Assembly (NCBI GenBank): GCA_910577645.1
Contig: CAJTOL010000006.1
Span: 80,505 to 144,504 of the forward strand
DNA: 64,000 nucleotides
Direction of reading: 5' to 3'
Source: an uncultured Lachnospiraceae bacterium
Lineage (GTDB): Bacteria > Bacillota > Clostridia > Lachnospirales > Lachnospiraceae
The notes beneath the pieces are model-generated. The model was not told the DNA's origin. It made no database searches and worked only from the letters and a program-made list of their open reading frames with translations. Numbering within the stretch: the first letter of the stretch is position 1; the number at the start of each line of letters is the position of its first letter. Below are positions 25,030 to 33,552 of the stretch, piece after piece. The translations under genes were made by a program, and so were the position numbers.

Positions 25030-25186
25030 TAGAATATCTCTTCTCCAATTCTTCAAAGAATTCGTTGCAGTCCCTTCCCTTTCCCAATGCCATGTCATGG
25101 TAGCTTTCCATTACCATCTCCCGTATCTGTTTCTGATTTTCATCTATCTCTCTCTGGTAATCCAAAGCCTGCTGTGCCAGACTCAT
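25016..25186 (-). CDS. short antitoxin of the ParE-type pair
   Basis: A 56-codon gene just upstream of and overlapping the toxin. The protein begins MSLAQQALDYQREIDENQKQ, is rich in Glu, Gln and Lys, and ends with FFEELEKRYSNDRI. The ribosome binding site AGAGGTGAG lies five bases before the ATG. Size, charge, position and overlap identify it as the antitoxin, although it matches no named antitoxin family by eye and lacks an obvious ribbon-helix-helix N-terminus. Confidence 0.7.
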   Translation of the reverse strand: MSLAQQALDYQREIDENQKQIREMVMESYHDMALGKGRDCNEFFEELEKRYSNDRI

Positions 25187-25292
25187 ACAACTCACCTCTT
25201 TCTTCTAATCTGTCTTCAGTATACCCAAAAACTGCTATTAATACAAGATTGGAATTTATAAAATCTAAAGCTTTTATTTTCCAATCTGAAAG

Positions 25293-25453
25293 AAGATGTC
25301 GCAAAATAAAAGAGACTTTCTATTAGCAGATGTCCGCATCTCTTGCACACGCGTACTGGATAGGACGGATGTAATCTGTCATAGACGTACAGGTGTTAGC
25401 GAGAGCTGGCGAACAGCGCTAATAGAAAGCCTCTGGTTTCATTTTGCGTCATT
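25293..25453. mobile_element. MITE-like element (copy A)
   Basis: About 160 bp bounded by imperfect inverted ends of about 50 bp. The left arm reads GATGTCGCAAAATAAA and then CTTTCTATTAGC. The right arm, read on the other strand, gives AATGACGCAAAATGAAA and then CTTTCTATTAGC. No coding capacity is present. Its right part (25378-25452) recurs at 55008-55084, 33 of the first 34 bases identical. It lies between the toxin-antitoxin pair and the 3' end of rnpB. Confidence 0.7.
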
Positions 25454-25492
25454 CCCTCAGTATTCTACAGAGAAATCTCTTTTTAAAGTTTT

Positions 25493-25835
25493 GAGCAGAA
25501 CGGTAAGCCGGGTTATGTCGTTGGATGGTCATCTATCTAGGTTCGCCGTCACCGACGGACTCAAGCGACCTACCCGGAAGCAGACGGGCCGCCTTATGCC
25601 TCCTGTTCGGTCTTGCTTCAGATGGGGTTTACATGTGCCCCGCCTGTTACCAGCCGGGCGGTAGTCTCTTACACTGCCTTTCCACCCTTACCGCATTTTG
25701 TGCGGCGGTTTATTTCTGTTGCACTGTCCTTAGGGTCGCCCCCACCAGACATTATCTGGCATCCTGCCCTGTGAAGCCCGGACTTTCCTCTCCCATGACC
25801 TTTCGGTTTCATGGCAGCGACCATCTGTCCTGCTC
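25493..25835 (-). ncRNA. rnpB: RNase P RNA, bacterial class A type
   Basis: The catalytic RNA that trims tRNA 5' leaders. On the minus strand it starts GAGCAGGACAG and ends GTTCTGCTC, which pair as P1. Conserved elements follow in order: GAGGAAAGTCCGGGCT, ACAGGGCAGGATGCC, GGGGGCGACCCTAAGGACAGTGCAACAGAAA, and near the 3' end CTAGATAGATGACCATCC and AACCCGGCTTAC. Length is about 343 nt. Open frames on the opposite strand here are shadows. Confidence 0.96.
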
Positions 25836-25846
25836 AAAACATTGGT

Positions 25847-25875
25847 ATCATACCACATTTTTTCAAGCTTGTCCA
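25847..25875 (-). promoter_or_regulatory. promoter of rnpB inside the end of the PTS IIA gene
   Basis: On the minus strand TGGACA (25875-25870), a 17-base spacer and TGG-extended TATGAT (25852-25847), about 12 bases before the RNA's 5' end. The -35 lies within the last codons of the IIA gene (stop at 25863). Confidence 0.7.
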
Positions 25876-26189
25876 GCCAGTTTCTGATACATCTTTATCA
25901 TCTCTCCGGCCAGAGAATAAGTAATCTCGGCGCTCATCATAATATCCTCGCTGTGAACCATAATCAGGCTCAGCTGATTCAGCTCTCCCCCTGCGTCCAT
26001 GGTGATAAGCTGGGTATGAACGTGATGAGCCGATTTTCTACATTCCTCTGCAGCCTTCATGGCCGATTCCGCCTCGTCAAACTTTCCTTCTGCAGCCGCT
26101 GCCAGAGCCGCCATACACTCGCTTCGGGCCTCCCCTGCATTGGTGATAATCTGCAGGCACAATAATTCCATGTTTTCGTTTTCCATCAT
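25863..26189 (-). CDS. PTS lactose/cellobiose-family IIA component
   Basis: A 108-residue all-helical IIA protein that passes phosphate from HPr to IIB. The phosphorylated His lies in the AHHVHTQLI segment (about 78-86), and NAGEARSECMAALAAAAEGKF matches the family N-terminal helices. Its ATG overlaps the IIB stop by one base (TAATG). It is last in the bgl-IIC-IIB-IIA operon, and the rnpB promoter begins within its end. Confidence 0.93.
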   Translation of the reverse strand: MMENENMELLCLQIITNAGEARSECMAALAAAAEGKFDEAESAMKAAEECRKSAHHVHTQLITMDAGGELNQLSLIMVHSEDIMMSAEITYSLAGEMIKMYQKLAGQA

Positions 26190-26488
26190 TAATCCCCCAT
26201 TTCCTTTTTCGCCTGAGACAAAACCTTCTCGCCGTTCATAGTGCCGTAGGATACCGGATCAATGGAAACCACGGGGCAGGTTACCTGCTTCTTTACGATC
26301 TCCATCTGGAACCTGACCTGGGGGCCTAAAAGAATCAAATCCACGTTTCCTCCCTCTTCTTCCGCAGAAGCTACAGGGGCAGCCCAAATTTCACATTCAT
26401 AATTCTGGGCTTCTGCTGCCGCCTTCATTTTCTTTACTAAAATACCGGTGGATAAGCCTCCGTTGCACAATAATAAAATCCTTTTCAT
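26189..26488 (-). CDS. PTS cellobiose-family IIB component
   Basis: A 99-residue IIB protein that receives phosphate on Cys8 in LLLCNGGLSTGILVKKM and hands it to the sugar bound by IIC. The fold and the VDLILLGPQVRFQ strand are typical of the cellobiose/lichenan IIB. An AGGAGG site precedes the ATG; a gap of 38 bases separates it from the IIC gene. Confidence 0.94.
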   Translation of the reverse strand: MKRILLLCNGGLSTGILVKKMKAAAEAQNYECEIWAAPVASAEEEGGNVDLILLGPQVRFQMEIVKKQVTCPVVSIDPVSYGTMNGEKVLSQAKKEMGD

Positions 26489-26526
26489 CTTTTTTCCTCC
26501 AATTTATAAATTGTTTTTTCAATAAA

Positions 26527-27828
26527 TTATGCTTCTGCTTCTTCGCCACTCTCCATCTTCACCATGGTGCGCTCGTACATCTTAAAGAACGGGAAATAAA
26601 TCAAACCGTCAATTACAATTAATATTAAAATCAGAACAGGCGCTTTCCAGTCCATGGTGGAGAAAAATGCTCCGATAACCGAGGGCATCTGCCAGGAAAG
26701 CATGGCGTAGCTTCTTCCAATCAGGCCAATCTGCATGGTGATAAAGGCAATGGTTCCGTTTAATACCGAGGTAAACAGGAATGGTACGAAAAATACCGGG
26801 TTTAACATCAGAGGCAGGCCGAAAATAATAGGCTCTGAAATATTAAAGAAGGCGGGAATCAGGCCTAACCGGCCAATTGCCTTTAGCTGCTGGGACTTGG
26901 AGGTGGCCAGCATCATTGCCAGCGCCAGCACAGAGCCGCAGCCTCCGATTACTACGAAATATACCCAGAAAGGCGTGGTAAAAATATTAGGCAGCGCCTC
27001 CCCGGCCGCCTGGGCAGCCGCATTTAAGGATAAGTTTCCGTCACGGATAGGAGCCAGAACTCCGGATAATGCCGCGTCATGGATTCCAAAGAACCAAAAT
27101 ACATGTACCAGCAGGGTAATAATAATCGTAAATCCCAGGTTGTCCACTGCTGACAGGGACGGGGACAGGATCCCGTAAATCAGTTTGGGAAGTGTGGTTC
27201 CCATCTTGTTCATAACCGCAAAAATTGCAATATAGAGAATCATCAGCACTGCCCCCGGTACAATGGATGCAAATACATCAGACAGAGAGGCGGGAACCGT
27301 ATCGGGAAGGGAAATCTTGCCAAATTCCCGTTTTCTCATATAGCAGTAAAGATCTGCAGTTAAAATGGAAATCACCATGGCAGGAATCAATCCCTTGCCG
27401 TCCATATAGGACATTTCCACAACTTTTCCGTCCCATCCTAAGGATTGAGGCTCAATAACCAGCATCAAAAATCCGCATACTCCTAAAAGAATAGGCAGAA
27501 AGGATTCTATCTTTGCAGTCTTGCACAGGAAATGGATAATTCCTACGCAGATATAAAGGGACATAGCCCCTAATGTCAGGGCGTTGATCCAGGAAAAAAT
27601 GGTGGAATTGCCGGCTACGAAACCGGCCCAGGCTCTGGTAAAGCCGTTTCCTGCCGCTTCTACAGAAGGCGCGGAGCTTAAGACAGCCGCAATACCTCCG
27701 GTAAAGGTAATTGGCAGAAGAGACATAAACGCGTCGCGAATCGCCCGGAGATGACGCTCATTTCCTAATTTGTTGGCTGCCGGCATCACATACTTTTCCA
27801 TTGCCAGGCTCATTTCTTGAATACCCAT
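26527..27828 (-). CDS. PTS cellobiose-family IIC permease
   Basis: The 433-residue membrane permease of the lactose/cellobiose/chitobiose PTS family. It has about ten hydrophobic segments, with family motifs HLRAIRDAFMSLLPITFTGG near the start and the cytoplasmic NISEPIIFGLPLMLNPVFFVPF loop (about 330-352) that takes part in sugar binding. It begins three bases after the glycosidase stop. The neighbouring glycosidase indicates a beta-glucoside such as cellobiose as substrate. Confidence 0.95.
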   Translation of the reverse strand: MGIQEMSLAMEKYVMPAANKLGNERHLRAIRDAFMSLLPITFTGGIAAVLSSAPSVEAAGNGFTRAWAGFVAGNSTIFSWINALTLGAMSLYICVGIIHFLCKTAKIESFLPILLGVCGFLMLVIEPQSLGWDGKVVEMSYMDGKGLIPAMVISILTADLYCYMRKREFGKISLPDTVPASLSDVFASIVPGAVLMILYIAIFAVMNKMGTTLPKLIYGILSPSLSAVDNLGFTIIITLLVHVFWFFGIHDAALSGVLAPIRDGNLSLNAAAQAAGEALPNIFTTPFWVYFVVIGGCGSVLALAMMLATSKSQQLKAIGRLGLIPAFFNISEPIIFGLPLMLNPVFFVPFLFTSVLNGTIAFITMQIGLIGRSYAMLSWQMPSVIGAFFSTMDWKAPVLILILIVIDGLIYFPFFKMYERTMVKMESGEEAEA

Positions 27829-27830
27829 TT

Positions 27831-29234
27831 CTATACCTCCCCATATGGTTCTCTTTTGATGGCTTCCCCTCTGGTCTCAATAACATTTTTAAACCAGTAA
27901 TAGCTTTTTTTAGGCTTTCTCTTTAAATTGTCTTCATAATCCACTGCCACCAGGCCGTACCGCTTTTCTGTCCCGTTTTTCCAGGAATATAAATCAAAGG
28001 GTGACCAGGCAAAGTAGCCTCTCACATCGCAGCCCTCATCTTTGGCATTTAAGATGGCGTTAATGTGCATGTTCATAAACTGGATCCGTTCCTCATCCTC
28101 CACCTGATCCACGGTTACGTCCTCGTATAAACCAATGCCGTTTTCTGTAATGTAAACAGGCAGGTGGTATTTCTTCCATACCTGACGGATCCCCTCATAA
28201 AGGCCTTCCGGAAAAATCTCTGTATCCCACTCGGTGTAACGGCTGCTCTCCGGCCGTACCTGCTCAAACCAGCCTTTGATAATGGTCTGGGAGGTGCCTT
28301 TGGCCTTGCTTCCGGCATTATTGACAATCAAGGTGGTCTCTCCGGTCTCGTAGGGCTTTACCACGGCTCTGGCATAGTAATTAAGTCCCAAAAAGTCTAC
28401 CGTATTATTTTTAATAATCTCCAAATCCTCCGGAAGCATTATAGACAGGTCGCAGGATTTGGAGAGTTCTCCCAGCATGTCCCCCGGAATCTCTCCCATA
28501 GCGGCAGTGTCCAGAATCCAGTTATTAAAGAAATTATCTGCAAACCGCATGGCAATCCGGGTCTTAACGGTTCCGTCAATGCCGTAAACCGGGGCAAAGC
28601 TGTGAACGATTCCGATCTGTCCTTTATATCCGCCTTCCCGGAACGCTTTTACCGCCATAGCGGAAGCCAGCATCAGGTAATAGGACCCGGTTAAGGTTTC
28701 CTGCAAATCCTGATGTCCCGGCGGATAGTTGCCGATTAAATATCCGCTGAAAATACAGTATCTGGGCTCATTGAAGGTAGACCAGTGGACTACCCGATCC
28801 CCAAAGGCATCAAAGCACACCTTTGCGTAGTGCATATATGCCTCACAGGTTTTCCGGTTAAGCCAGCCTCCCAGCTCTTCCAGATACTGAGGCAGATCCC
28901 AGTGATAAATGGTGACAAAAGGCGTAATGCCATTTTCCAGACAAGTGTCAATCATCTCATTATAGAAATCAATTCCCTCCTGATTGATTTCCCCTTCCAG
29001 ATTCTTGATAATCCTGGGCCATGCCAGGGAGAAACGGTATCCGGTATGGCCGCCCTCCTTCATCATTTTGATGTCCTCTTTAAAGCGGTGGTAATGGTCG
29101 CTGGCTACATCTCCATTTTCCAAATTCTCCTCATGAAGGTACTTATCCCACATGGACTCTGCTCTGCCGCCTTCATTCCATCCTCCCTCACACTGATAGG
29201 AAGCAGTTGCGCCTCCCCAAAGAAACTCTTTCAC
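27831..29234 (-). CDS. family 1 6-phospho-beta-glucosidase
   Basis: A 467-residue GH1 enzyme expected to cleave the phosphorylated beta-glucoside delivered by the PTS. The acid/base Glu is in STFNEPRY (about 167-174) and the nucleophile Glu in VYITENGIG (about 364-372). The N-terminal FLWGGATASYQCEGG is the GH1 signature. The start codon is GTG, with AGGAGG nine bases before it. It is first in the operon bgl-IIC-IIB-IIA. Confidence 0.94.
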   Translation of the reverse strand: MKEFLWGGATASYQCEGGWNEGGRAESMWDKYLHEENLENGDVASDHYHRFKEDIKMMKEGGHTGYRFSLAWPRIIKNLEGEINQEGIDFYNEMIDTCLENGITPFVTIYHWDLPQYLEELGGWLNRKTCEAYMHYAKVCFDAFGDRVVHWSTFNEPRYCIFSGYLIGNYPPGHQDLQETLTGSYYLMLASAMAVKAFREGGYKGQIGIVHSFAPVYGIDGTVKTRIAMRFADNFFNNWILDTAAMGEIPGDMLGELSKSCDLSIMLPEDLEIIKNNTVDFLGLNYYARAVVKPYETGETTLIVNNAGSKAKGTSQTIIKGWFEQVRPESSRYTEWDTEIFPEGLYEGIRQVWKKYHLPVYITENGIGLYEDVTVDQVEDEERIQFMNMHINAILNAKDEGCDVRGYFAWSPFDLYSWKNGTEKRYGLVAVDYEDNLKRKPKKSYYWFKNVIETRGEAIKREPYGEV

Positions 29235-29267
29235 GGTTGGTTTCCTCCTGTCGTTTTTGTTGTCCTC

Positions 29268-29273
29268 ATTATA
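29268..29273 (-). promoter_or_regulatory. -10 element of the beta-glucoside operon
   Basis: A perfect TATAAT on the minus strand with no good -35 at the right distance. That spot falls in the right arm of the 22-bp palindrome at 29289-29340, which fits a promoter needing an activator. Confidence 0.5.
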
Positions 29274-29288
29274 ACAAGGCCCTAAAAC

Positions 29289-29340
29289 AAAATAAAATCT
29301 GCTTTTTCCGCTGCGAAACGGAAAAAACAGATTTTATTTT
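29289..29340. terminator. long A+T-rich palindrome, terminator and possible operator
   Basis: AAAATAAAATCTG with CTTTTTCCG (29289-29310) pairs almost perfectly with 29319-29340. It ends the PRD regulator transcript on the minus strand, and it also occupies the -35 region of the glycosidase promoter. LicR/ManR-type activators bind inverted repeats just upstream of -35, so a double role is possible. Confidence 0.6.
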
Positions 29341-29351
29341 GCCGGATTTTG

Positions 29352-31244
29352 CTACAAAAGCATTTTTACAAACTCCTGGCAGGTTTCAATATGGGACAGG
29401 CGGCGGACAGCTCCCGCCTTCATCAGGTTGTCGATCATAACGTTGTATACCGGGATTACCCGGTGATTCCAGGTAGGGGACAGGGCAAACAGAAACAGGA
29501 TCCGCACATTGTACTCTCCCCAGGCCAGCTTGTTTTTTAAGAGGCAGGTGCAGATAGCCGTGCCTTTCGCCGTATTTTCCATGGCATGGGCAAAAGCAAA
29601 TCCGGCCTCAAAGGCAGTAGGGGCAATGGCCTCCCGCTGCATCACACTCTCGAAAAAGCCTTCCTCCACATACCCCTGTTCCAAAAGCTTCCCGCACATA
29701 AACTCAATGGCCTGCTCTCTGGAATCAAATTCCATATCCGAAAAAAACAGAGAGGGCCGGAACAAATTTTTAAAGTAGGTTCTGACGCTGGTAACCTGAT
29801 CCTCCCGGACTGCGGTGAGAAGCTTCTCCTTCTCATGGTAATCCAGAAAATTACGGCACAGAATCACCGGCACATCCTCCGGATTTTCCGGCAGAGGCAC
29901 GGTGGTCAAAACCGCCAGAATATCCTTGGGGAAAAATCTGGGCAAATCGAAAATGGAATAGGTATGGCTGATCTGAATCCTGCATTCCCCCATCTCCTCC
30001 AGCCGCTTTTTGATCAGCTCCTTCACTTGCTTGCCAAAAGGGTTGACCAGGGCTACTTTTTTCTCCTGGCGCATCATGTTAGTCTCCATTGCCCGGATAA
30101 AGTGAATGGCAATCAATCCAACCTCGTCCTCACCGATGGCACAGCCTGCCAGCCGGTTAAACCGATCCGCAAAAAAGATGGCAATGTCGTACTCTAAAGG
30201 ATACTGGGCTTTGATCCTGTAAAGCATTGGGTTAACTACATACTGGCTGTTTTTGGCCCGCCTTAAAGTTCCGATAAGCTGAGCCATCATCTCTTTGCAA
30301 AATTCCGGATCCCTGGAAAAGTCAAAGCCGTACTCTACATGAATCTCCACCAGAATCTTATCCAAAAACTGGGCCGCCACTATCTGCTCCAAACCTTCCA
30401 TATGGTAAAAATCATTGCGGAACAGCCCGGAAAAATACCGGTACTCTCCTTCAGGCGGCTTTATCCCCAGCAAATTCCCAATTTTATCTACTATCCGCCG
30501 GACAGAGGGATCTTCTGAAAGAAAATTCCTCTGAGCCGTCTCCGGTTCCTTTAAACCGCCACATTCTCCTGGCAGTGTTTCTACAAAGCAGCCTGCTGCC
30601 ATCCGCTCTGCCATAACCGCCATTCCCACCAAAAGCCGGACAATGGTAGTGTCGTAAAAGGCAGTATCCTTTCCCCGCTGCTCTTCCATCAAAATGTCCC
30701 GGAACCACTTTATTTTTACATATTGGAAATAGGTCTGAAACCGTTCCGGTTCAAAATATTGGTTTAAATTGCGGGTAATCACGTAAACTCCGTAATAGTT
30801 GCGTTTTTCCTCTTCCCCAAGCTCTAAAACCAGACGGCTGTTCTGCTTTTTTATGGTTCCGGCTCCGTAGCGCCTCACCATGCGGCGGTTGACTCTGGAA
30901 ACAATTTTAGTCAAAAGTGTGTCGCTGACATACAGCTCATCCGCCAGCTCCAAATAGGTTAAGTCCTCGTCAAACAGGACGCTCCTTACCACCTCCCACT
31001 CCAGGTTTTCTGTTTCCTCCACCTGAGCGCTTATGGCAGGCCTGCCAAAGCTTTCCTTATCCCCGATGGAAAAGCCCTGCCCCTTTTTAGACTGTATTAC
31101 TTCCTTTTTCAGCTCTTCATTAATTTCCTTTATTTCATTTCTAACCGTCCTGTCACTGATGTGGAGAAGTTCCCCGATCTGCCCGGCCGTCAGAAAATCC
31201 CGATCCAGAAGCAGATTCCAGATCTTCTTTTGTCTCTCTGTCAT
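29352..31244 (-). CDS. PRD-containing transcriptional activator (LicR/ManR type)
   Basis: A 630-residue PTS-controlled regulator. Order of parts: HTH (FLTAGQIGELLHISDRTVRNEIKEI, about 15-40), a second helical DNA-binding segment, two PRD domains (about 180-410) with the conserved His residues in VEIHVEYGF and IAIHFIRAM, an EIIB-like domain (about 415-505), and an EIIA-like domain whose active His is in FAFAHAMENTAKG. The start at 31244 is chosen because GGAGGAG lies six bases before that ATG. It directly precedes the PTS operon and should control it. Confidence 0.93.
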   Translation of the reverse strand: MTERQKKIWNLLLDRDFLTAGQIGELLHISDRTVRNEIKEINEELKKEVIQSKKGQGFSIGDKESFGRPAISAQVEETENLEWEVVRSVLFDEDLTYLELADELYVSDTLLTKIVSRVNRRMVRRYGAGTIKKQNSRLVLELGEEEKRNYYGVYVITRNLNQYFEPERFQTYFQYVKIKWFRDILMEEQRGKDTAFYDTTIVRLLVGMAVMAERMAAGCFVETLPGECGGLKEPETAQRNFLSEDPSVRRIVDKIGNLLGIKPPEGEYRYFSGLFRNDFYHMEGLEQIVAAQFLDKILVEIHVEYGFDFSRDPEFCKEMMAQLIGTLRRAKNSQYVVNPMLYRIKAQYPLEYDIAIFFADRFNRLAGCAIGEDEVGLIAIHFIRAMETNMMRQEKKVALVNPFGKQVKELIKKRLEEMGECRIQISHTYSIFDLPRFFPKDILAVLTTVPLPENPEDVPVILCRNFLDYHEKEKLLTAVREDQVTSVRTYFKNLFRPSLFFSDMEFDSREQAIEFMCGKLLEQGYVEEGFFESVMQREAIAPTAFEAGFAFAHAMENTAKGTAICTCLLKNKLAWGEYNVRILFLFALSPTWNHRVIPVYNVMIDNLMKAGAVRRLSHIETCQEFVKMLL

Positions 31245-31266
31245 TGTCCACTCCTCCATGGGGGTG

Positions 31267-31863
31267 TCAGGCGCCGGATTCCTTTAGCCTTGGAAGCACC
31301 AGGCGTACAAATTCTTCCGGATGGCGGCAAAACTCCTCCTTAAGGGCAAAAAAAGGTTCTCCGTAAAGATCCGTCCCCTGAATCTTCCAGCCTGGATCCT
31401 GAGATTTTTCTGCCTTTAAAAGTTCTGAGGGACGAATGGCCACAATCCGTTCCACCTCTTCTCCGGGAGCAAAAAACGGAAGATCCATGGTGTATAAATA
31501 CACATGGCAAAGCTCTCTGTCGAAAAACTCTCCCTTTTCGGTTATCTCCTTCATCACCCCTAAATAGAGAAGCCTGTCTCTGTCAATGGAAACTCCCATT
31601 TCCTCATAAGCTTCCCGGCAGACCGCATTCAAATGGTTCTCCCCTTCTGCCACATGGCCGGTGGATCCAATGTCATAATATCCGGGAAAATCCTCTTTGG
31701 AAAAAGCTCTCTGCTGAAAGTAAAGCCATTCTTCATCCCCTGTCCGGCACACCATCCAGCAGTGAACCACCTGATGCCACAGCCCCCGTCTGTGGGCATC
31801 CTCTCTCAGGGCTCTTCCTGTTTTTTCACAATTTTCATCGTATATGGTAAGCCACTCTTCCAT
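31267..31863 (-). CDS. Nudix hydrolase
   Basis: A 198-residue Nudix protein. The Nudix box GX5EX7REUXEEXGU is met by GHVAEGENHLNAVCREAYEEMGV (about 71-93). The N-terminal DENCEKTGRALREDAHRRGLWHQVVHCWM resembles the isopentenyl-diphosphate isomerase-like and YfcD-like branch. Substrate cannot be read from sequence. It lies 30 bases after the nucleoside kinase stop, on the same strand, so may share its transcript. Confidence 0.92.
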   Translation of the reverse strand: MEEWLTIYDENCEKTGRALREDAHRRGLWHQVVHCWMVCRTGDEEWLYFQQRAFSKEDFPGYYDIGSTGHVAEGENHLNAVCREAYEEMGVSIDRDRLLYLGVMKEITEKGEFFDRELCHVYLYTMDLPFFAPGEEVERIVAIRPSELLKAEKSQDPGWKIQGTDLYGEPFFALKEEFCRHPEEFVRLVLPRLKESGA

Positions 31864-31893
31864 AGATCTATTCCTCTTTTCTAAAGGAGGCGG

Positions 31894-33543
31894 CTAAAAA
31901 CAGCCTCCTCCGATAAACTCCCGTAAGATTGAATTTTTCGGTATGGTTTCCGGATTTACTCCCAGAAAATAATCCAAAAACTTCAACAGCCGCTTGGCTT
32001 CCAGATATTCCTCACAGTCCCTGGGAATCCCAAACAGCAGCGGCTCTGCATACTGCTTTAGCATAGCCAGCTCGTAGATCAGCGCAGAGTTAAACATTAC
32101 GTCCGCTTCCTCCTGGAAGGGGAAAATATTTCTGTCCTCCCCTCTGCGGACGGAAGGCCACCGTCTGATAGTCTCTAAGGCAGAGGCTCCCCGAATTCTG
32201 GCGTCCCGCACCATACGCCGGATCAGCCGGCCGTCTGTACTGGGAATTCGATTGTGCTCGTCAATATTAAGCTGGGTCAGGGCGCTGATGTAGATTTTAA
32301 ATTTGTTTTCCTTGGGCAGGGTATAGGACAGCCGGTCATTGAGGCAGTGAATCCCTTCTATAACCAGAATTTCATCCTTCCCCAGACGCAGCCTGTCGCC
32401 CCGGTATTCCCGGCGCCCGGTCTTAAAGTTGTAGTAGGGAAGTTCCACCGTCTCCCCGTTTAACAGGCCGTTCATATCCACATTAAACTGCCTTACATCC
32501 AAACATTCTAAGACTTCATAATCATAATCTCCGTTTTCATCCCTGGGACTGTCCTCCCGGTTGACAAAGTAATCGTCTACCTCAATGGGATGAGGCTTTA
32601 AGCCCATAGCTTCCAGCTGGATGGAAAGCCTGTGGGAAAAGGTAGTCTTTCCCGAGGAAGAAGGGCCCGCTATCATCACCAGCTTTTTAGAAGGCTGGGC
32701 CGCAATCTGGCTGGCAATCTCCCCGATCTTTTTCTCCTGAAGAGCCTCCTGGATCAGCACCAGCTGGTTAACCCGTCCGGAAGCAATCTGCTCATTTAAA
32801 GCTCCTACGTTGTTTAAATTCAGCCGCTCTCCCCAGCCAAAGGACTCTTTCAGCACAGAAAACAGCTTCTTCTGAGGCTCAAAAGAGGGCAGACTGCAGG
32901 GATCTGACTTTCTGGGAATCATCAGGACAAATCCATGCTCATAAAGGATCAGATCAAAATATTTTAAATAGCCGGTATTTTCAACCATGTATCCATAATA
33001 ATAATCCTCAAAGCCGCCGATACTGTAAAGGTTTACCCGGGACACCCGGCGGTAGCGGAACAACCGTTCCTTGTCATACATTTTGTGCCGGTGAAACAGC
33101 TCTATGGCCTCGTCGGTATTCACGCTTCGTTTGCAGATGGGAACCCGGCTCTCTACCAGTTCCTCCATCCTTTTCTTTACTTTGTCAAGGAGCTCTGCAT
33201 CCAATTTAAAATCACCGGCAGGCTTTACAAAATATCCGTTTCCGATGGAAAATTCTGTCTCCACCCGGTCAATCCGGCTTTTTCCCACCACATCATAAAA
33301 GGAACGCAGCATTAAAAGCACACAGCTTCTAAAATAGGTCTGAATCCCCGGTTCCTCCTTTGCTGTGACAAAATCGACTTTTCCTCCGTCTGTCACCTGC
33401 TTATGAAGCTCCTGAAGCTTGCCGTTTACCTTTACCAGAAGAATATCATAGGGATATCGATCCTGATGGGCTTCTGCCACCTCTTTCCATCTGGTATTAT
33501 CCCCATATTCTTCCCATTCGCCGTCGATCCACACTCTTGCCAT
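31894..33543 (-). CDS. nucleoside (uridine) kinase-like protein with TGS-like N-terminus
   Basis: A 549-residue protein common in Clostridia: a TGS-like and threonyl-tRNA-synthetase-like N-terminal part (about 1-230), then a phosphoribulokinase/uridine kinase domain with Walker A MIAGPSSSGKTTFSHRL (about 293-309), VDDYFVNREDSPRDENGDYDYE and VIEGIHCLND. It probably phosphorylates a nucleoside or related metabolite; the true substrate is not established. It starts ten bases after the trmK stop. Confidence 0.88.
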   Translation of the reverse strand: MARVWIDGEWEEYGDNTRWKEVAEAHQDRYPYDILLVKVNGKLQELHKQVTDGGKVDFVTAKEEPGIQTYFRSCVLLMLRSFYDVVGKSRIDRVETEFSIGNGYFVKPAGDFKLDAELLDKVKKRMEELVESRVPICKRSVNTDEAIELFHRHKMYDKERLFRYRRVSRVNLYSIGGFEDYYYGYMVENTGYLKYFDLILYEHGFVLMIPRKSDPCSLPSFEPQKKLFSVLKESFGWGERLNLNNVGALNEQIASGRVNQLVLIQEALQEKKIGEIASQIAAQPSKKLVMIAGPSSSGKTTFSHRLSIQLEAMGLKPHPIEVDDYFVNREDSPRDENGDYDYEVLECLDVRQFNVDMNGLLNGETVELPYYNFKTGRREYRGDRLRLGKDEILVIEGIHCLNDRLSYTLPKENKFKIYISALTQLNIDEHNRIPSTDGRLIRRMVRDARIRGASALETIRRWPSVRRGEDRNIFPFQEEADVMFNSALIYELAMLKQYAEPLLFGIPRDCEEYLEAKRLLKFLDYFLGVNPETIPKNSILREFIGGGCF

Positions 33544-33552
33544 ATCCGCCTC

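Noticed and set aside
25525..25887. Plus-strand open frame of about 120 codons
   Set aside because: It is antisense to the strongly conserved RNase P RNA and has no independent support.
29289..29340. RAT antiterminator site for a BglG/LicT-type protein
   Set aside because: The palindrome lies upstream of the operon's -10 and the regulator has DNA-binding HTH domains with PRDs, not an RNA-binding CAT domain.
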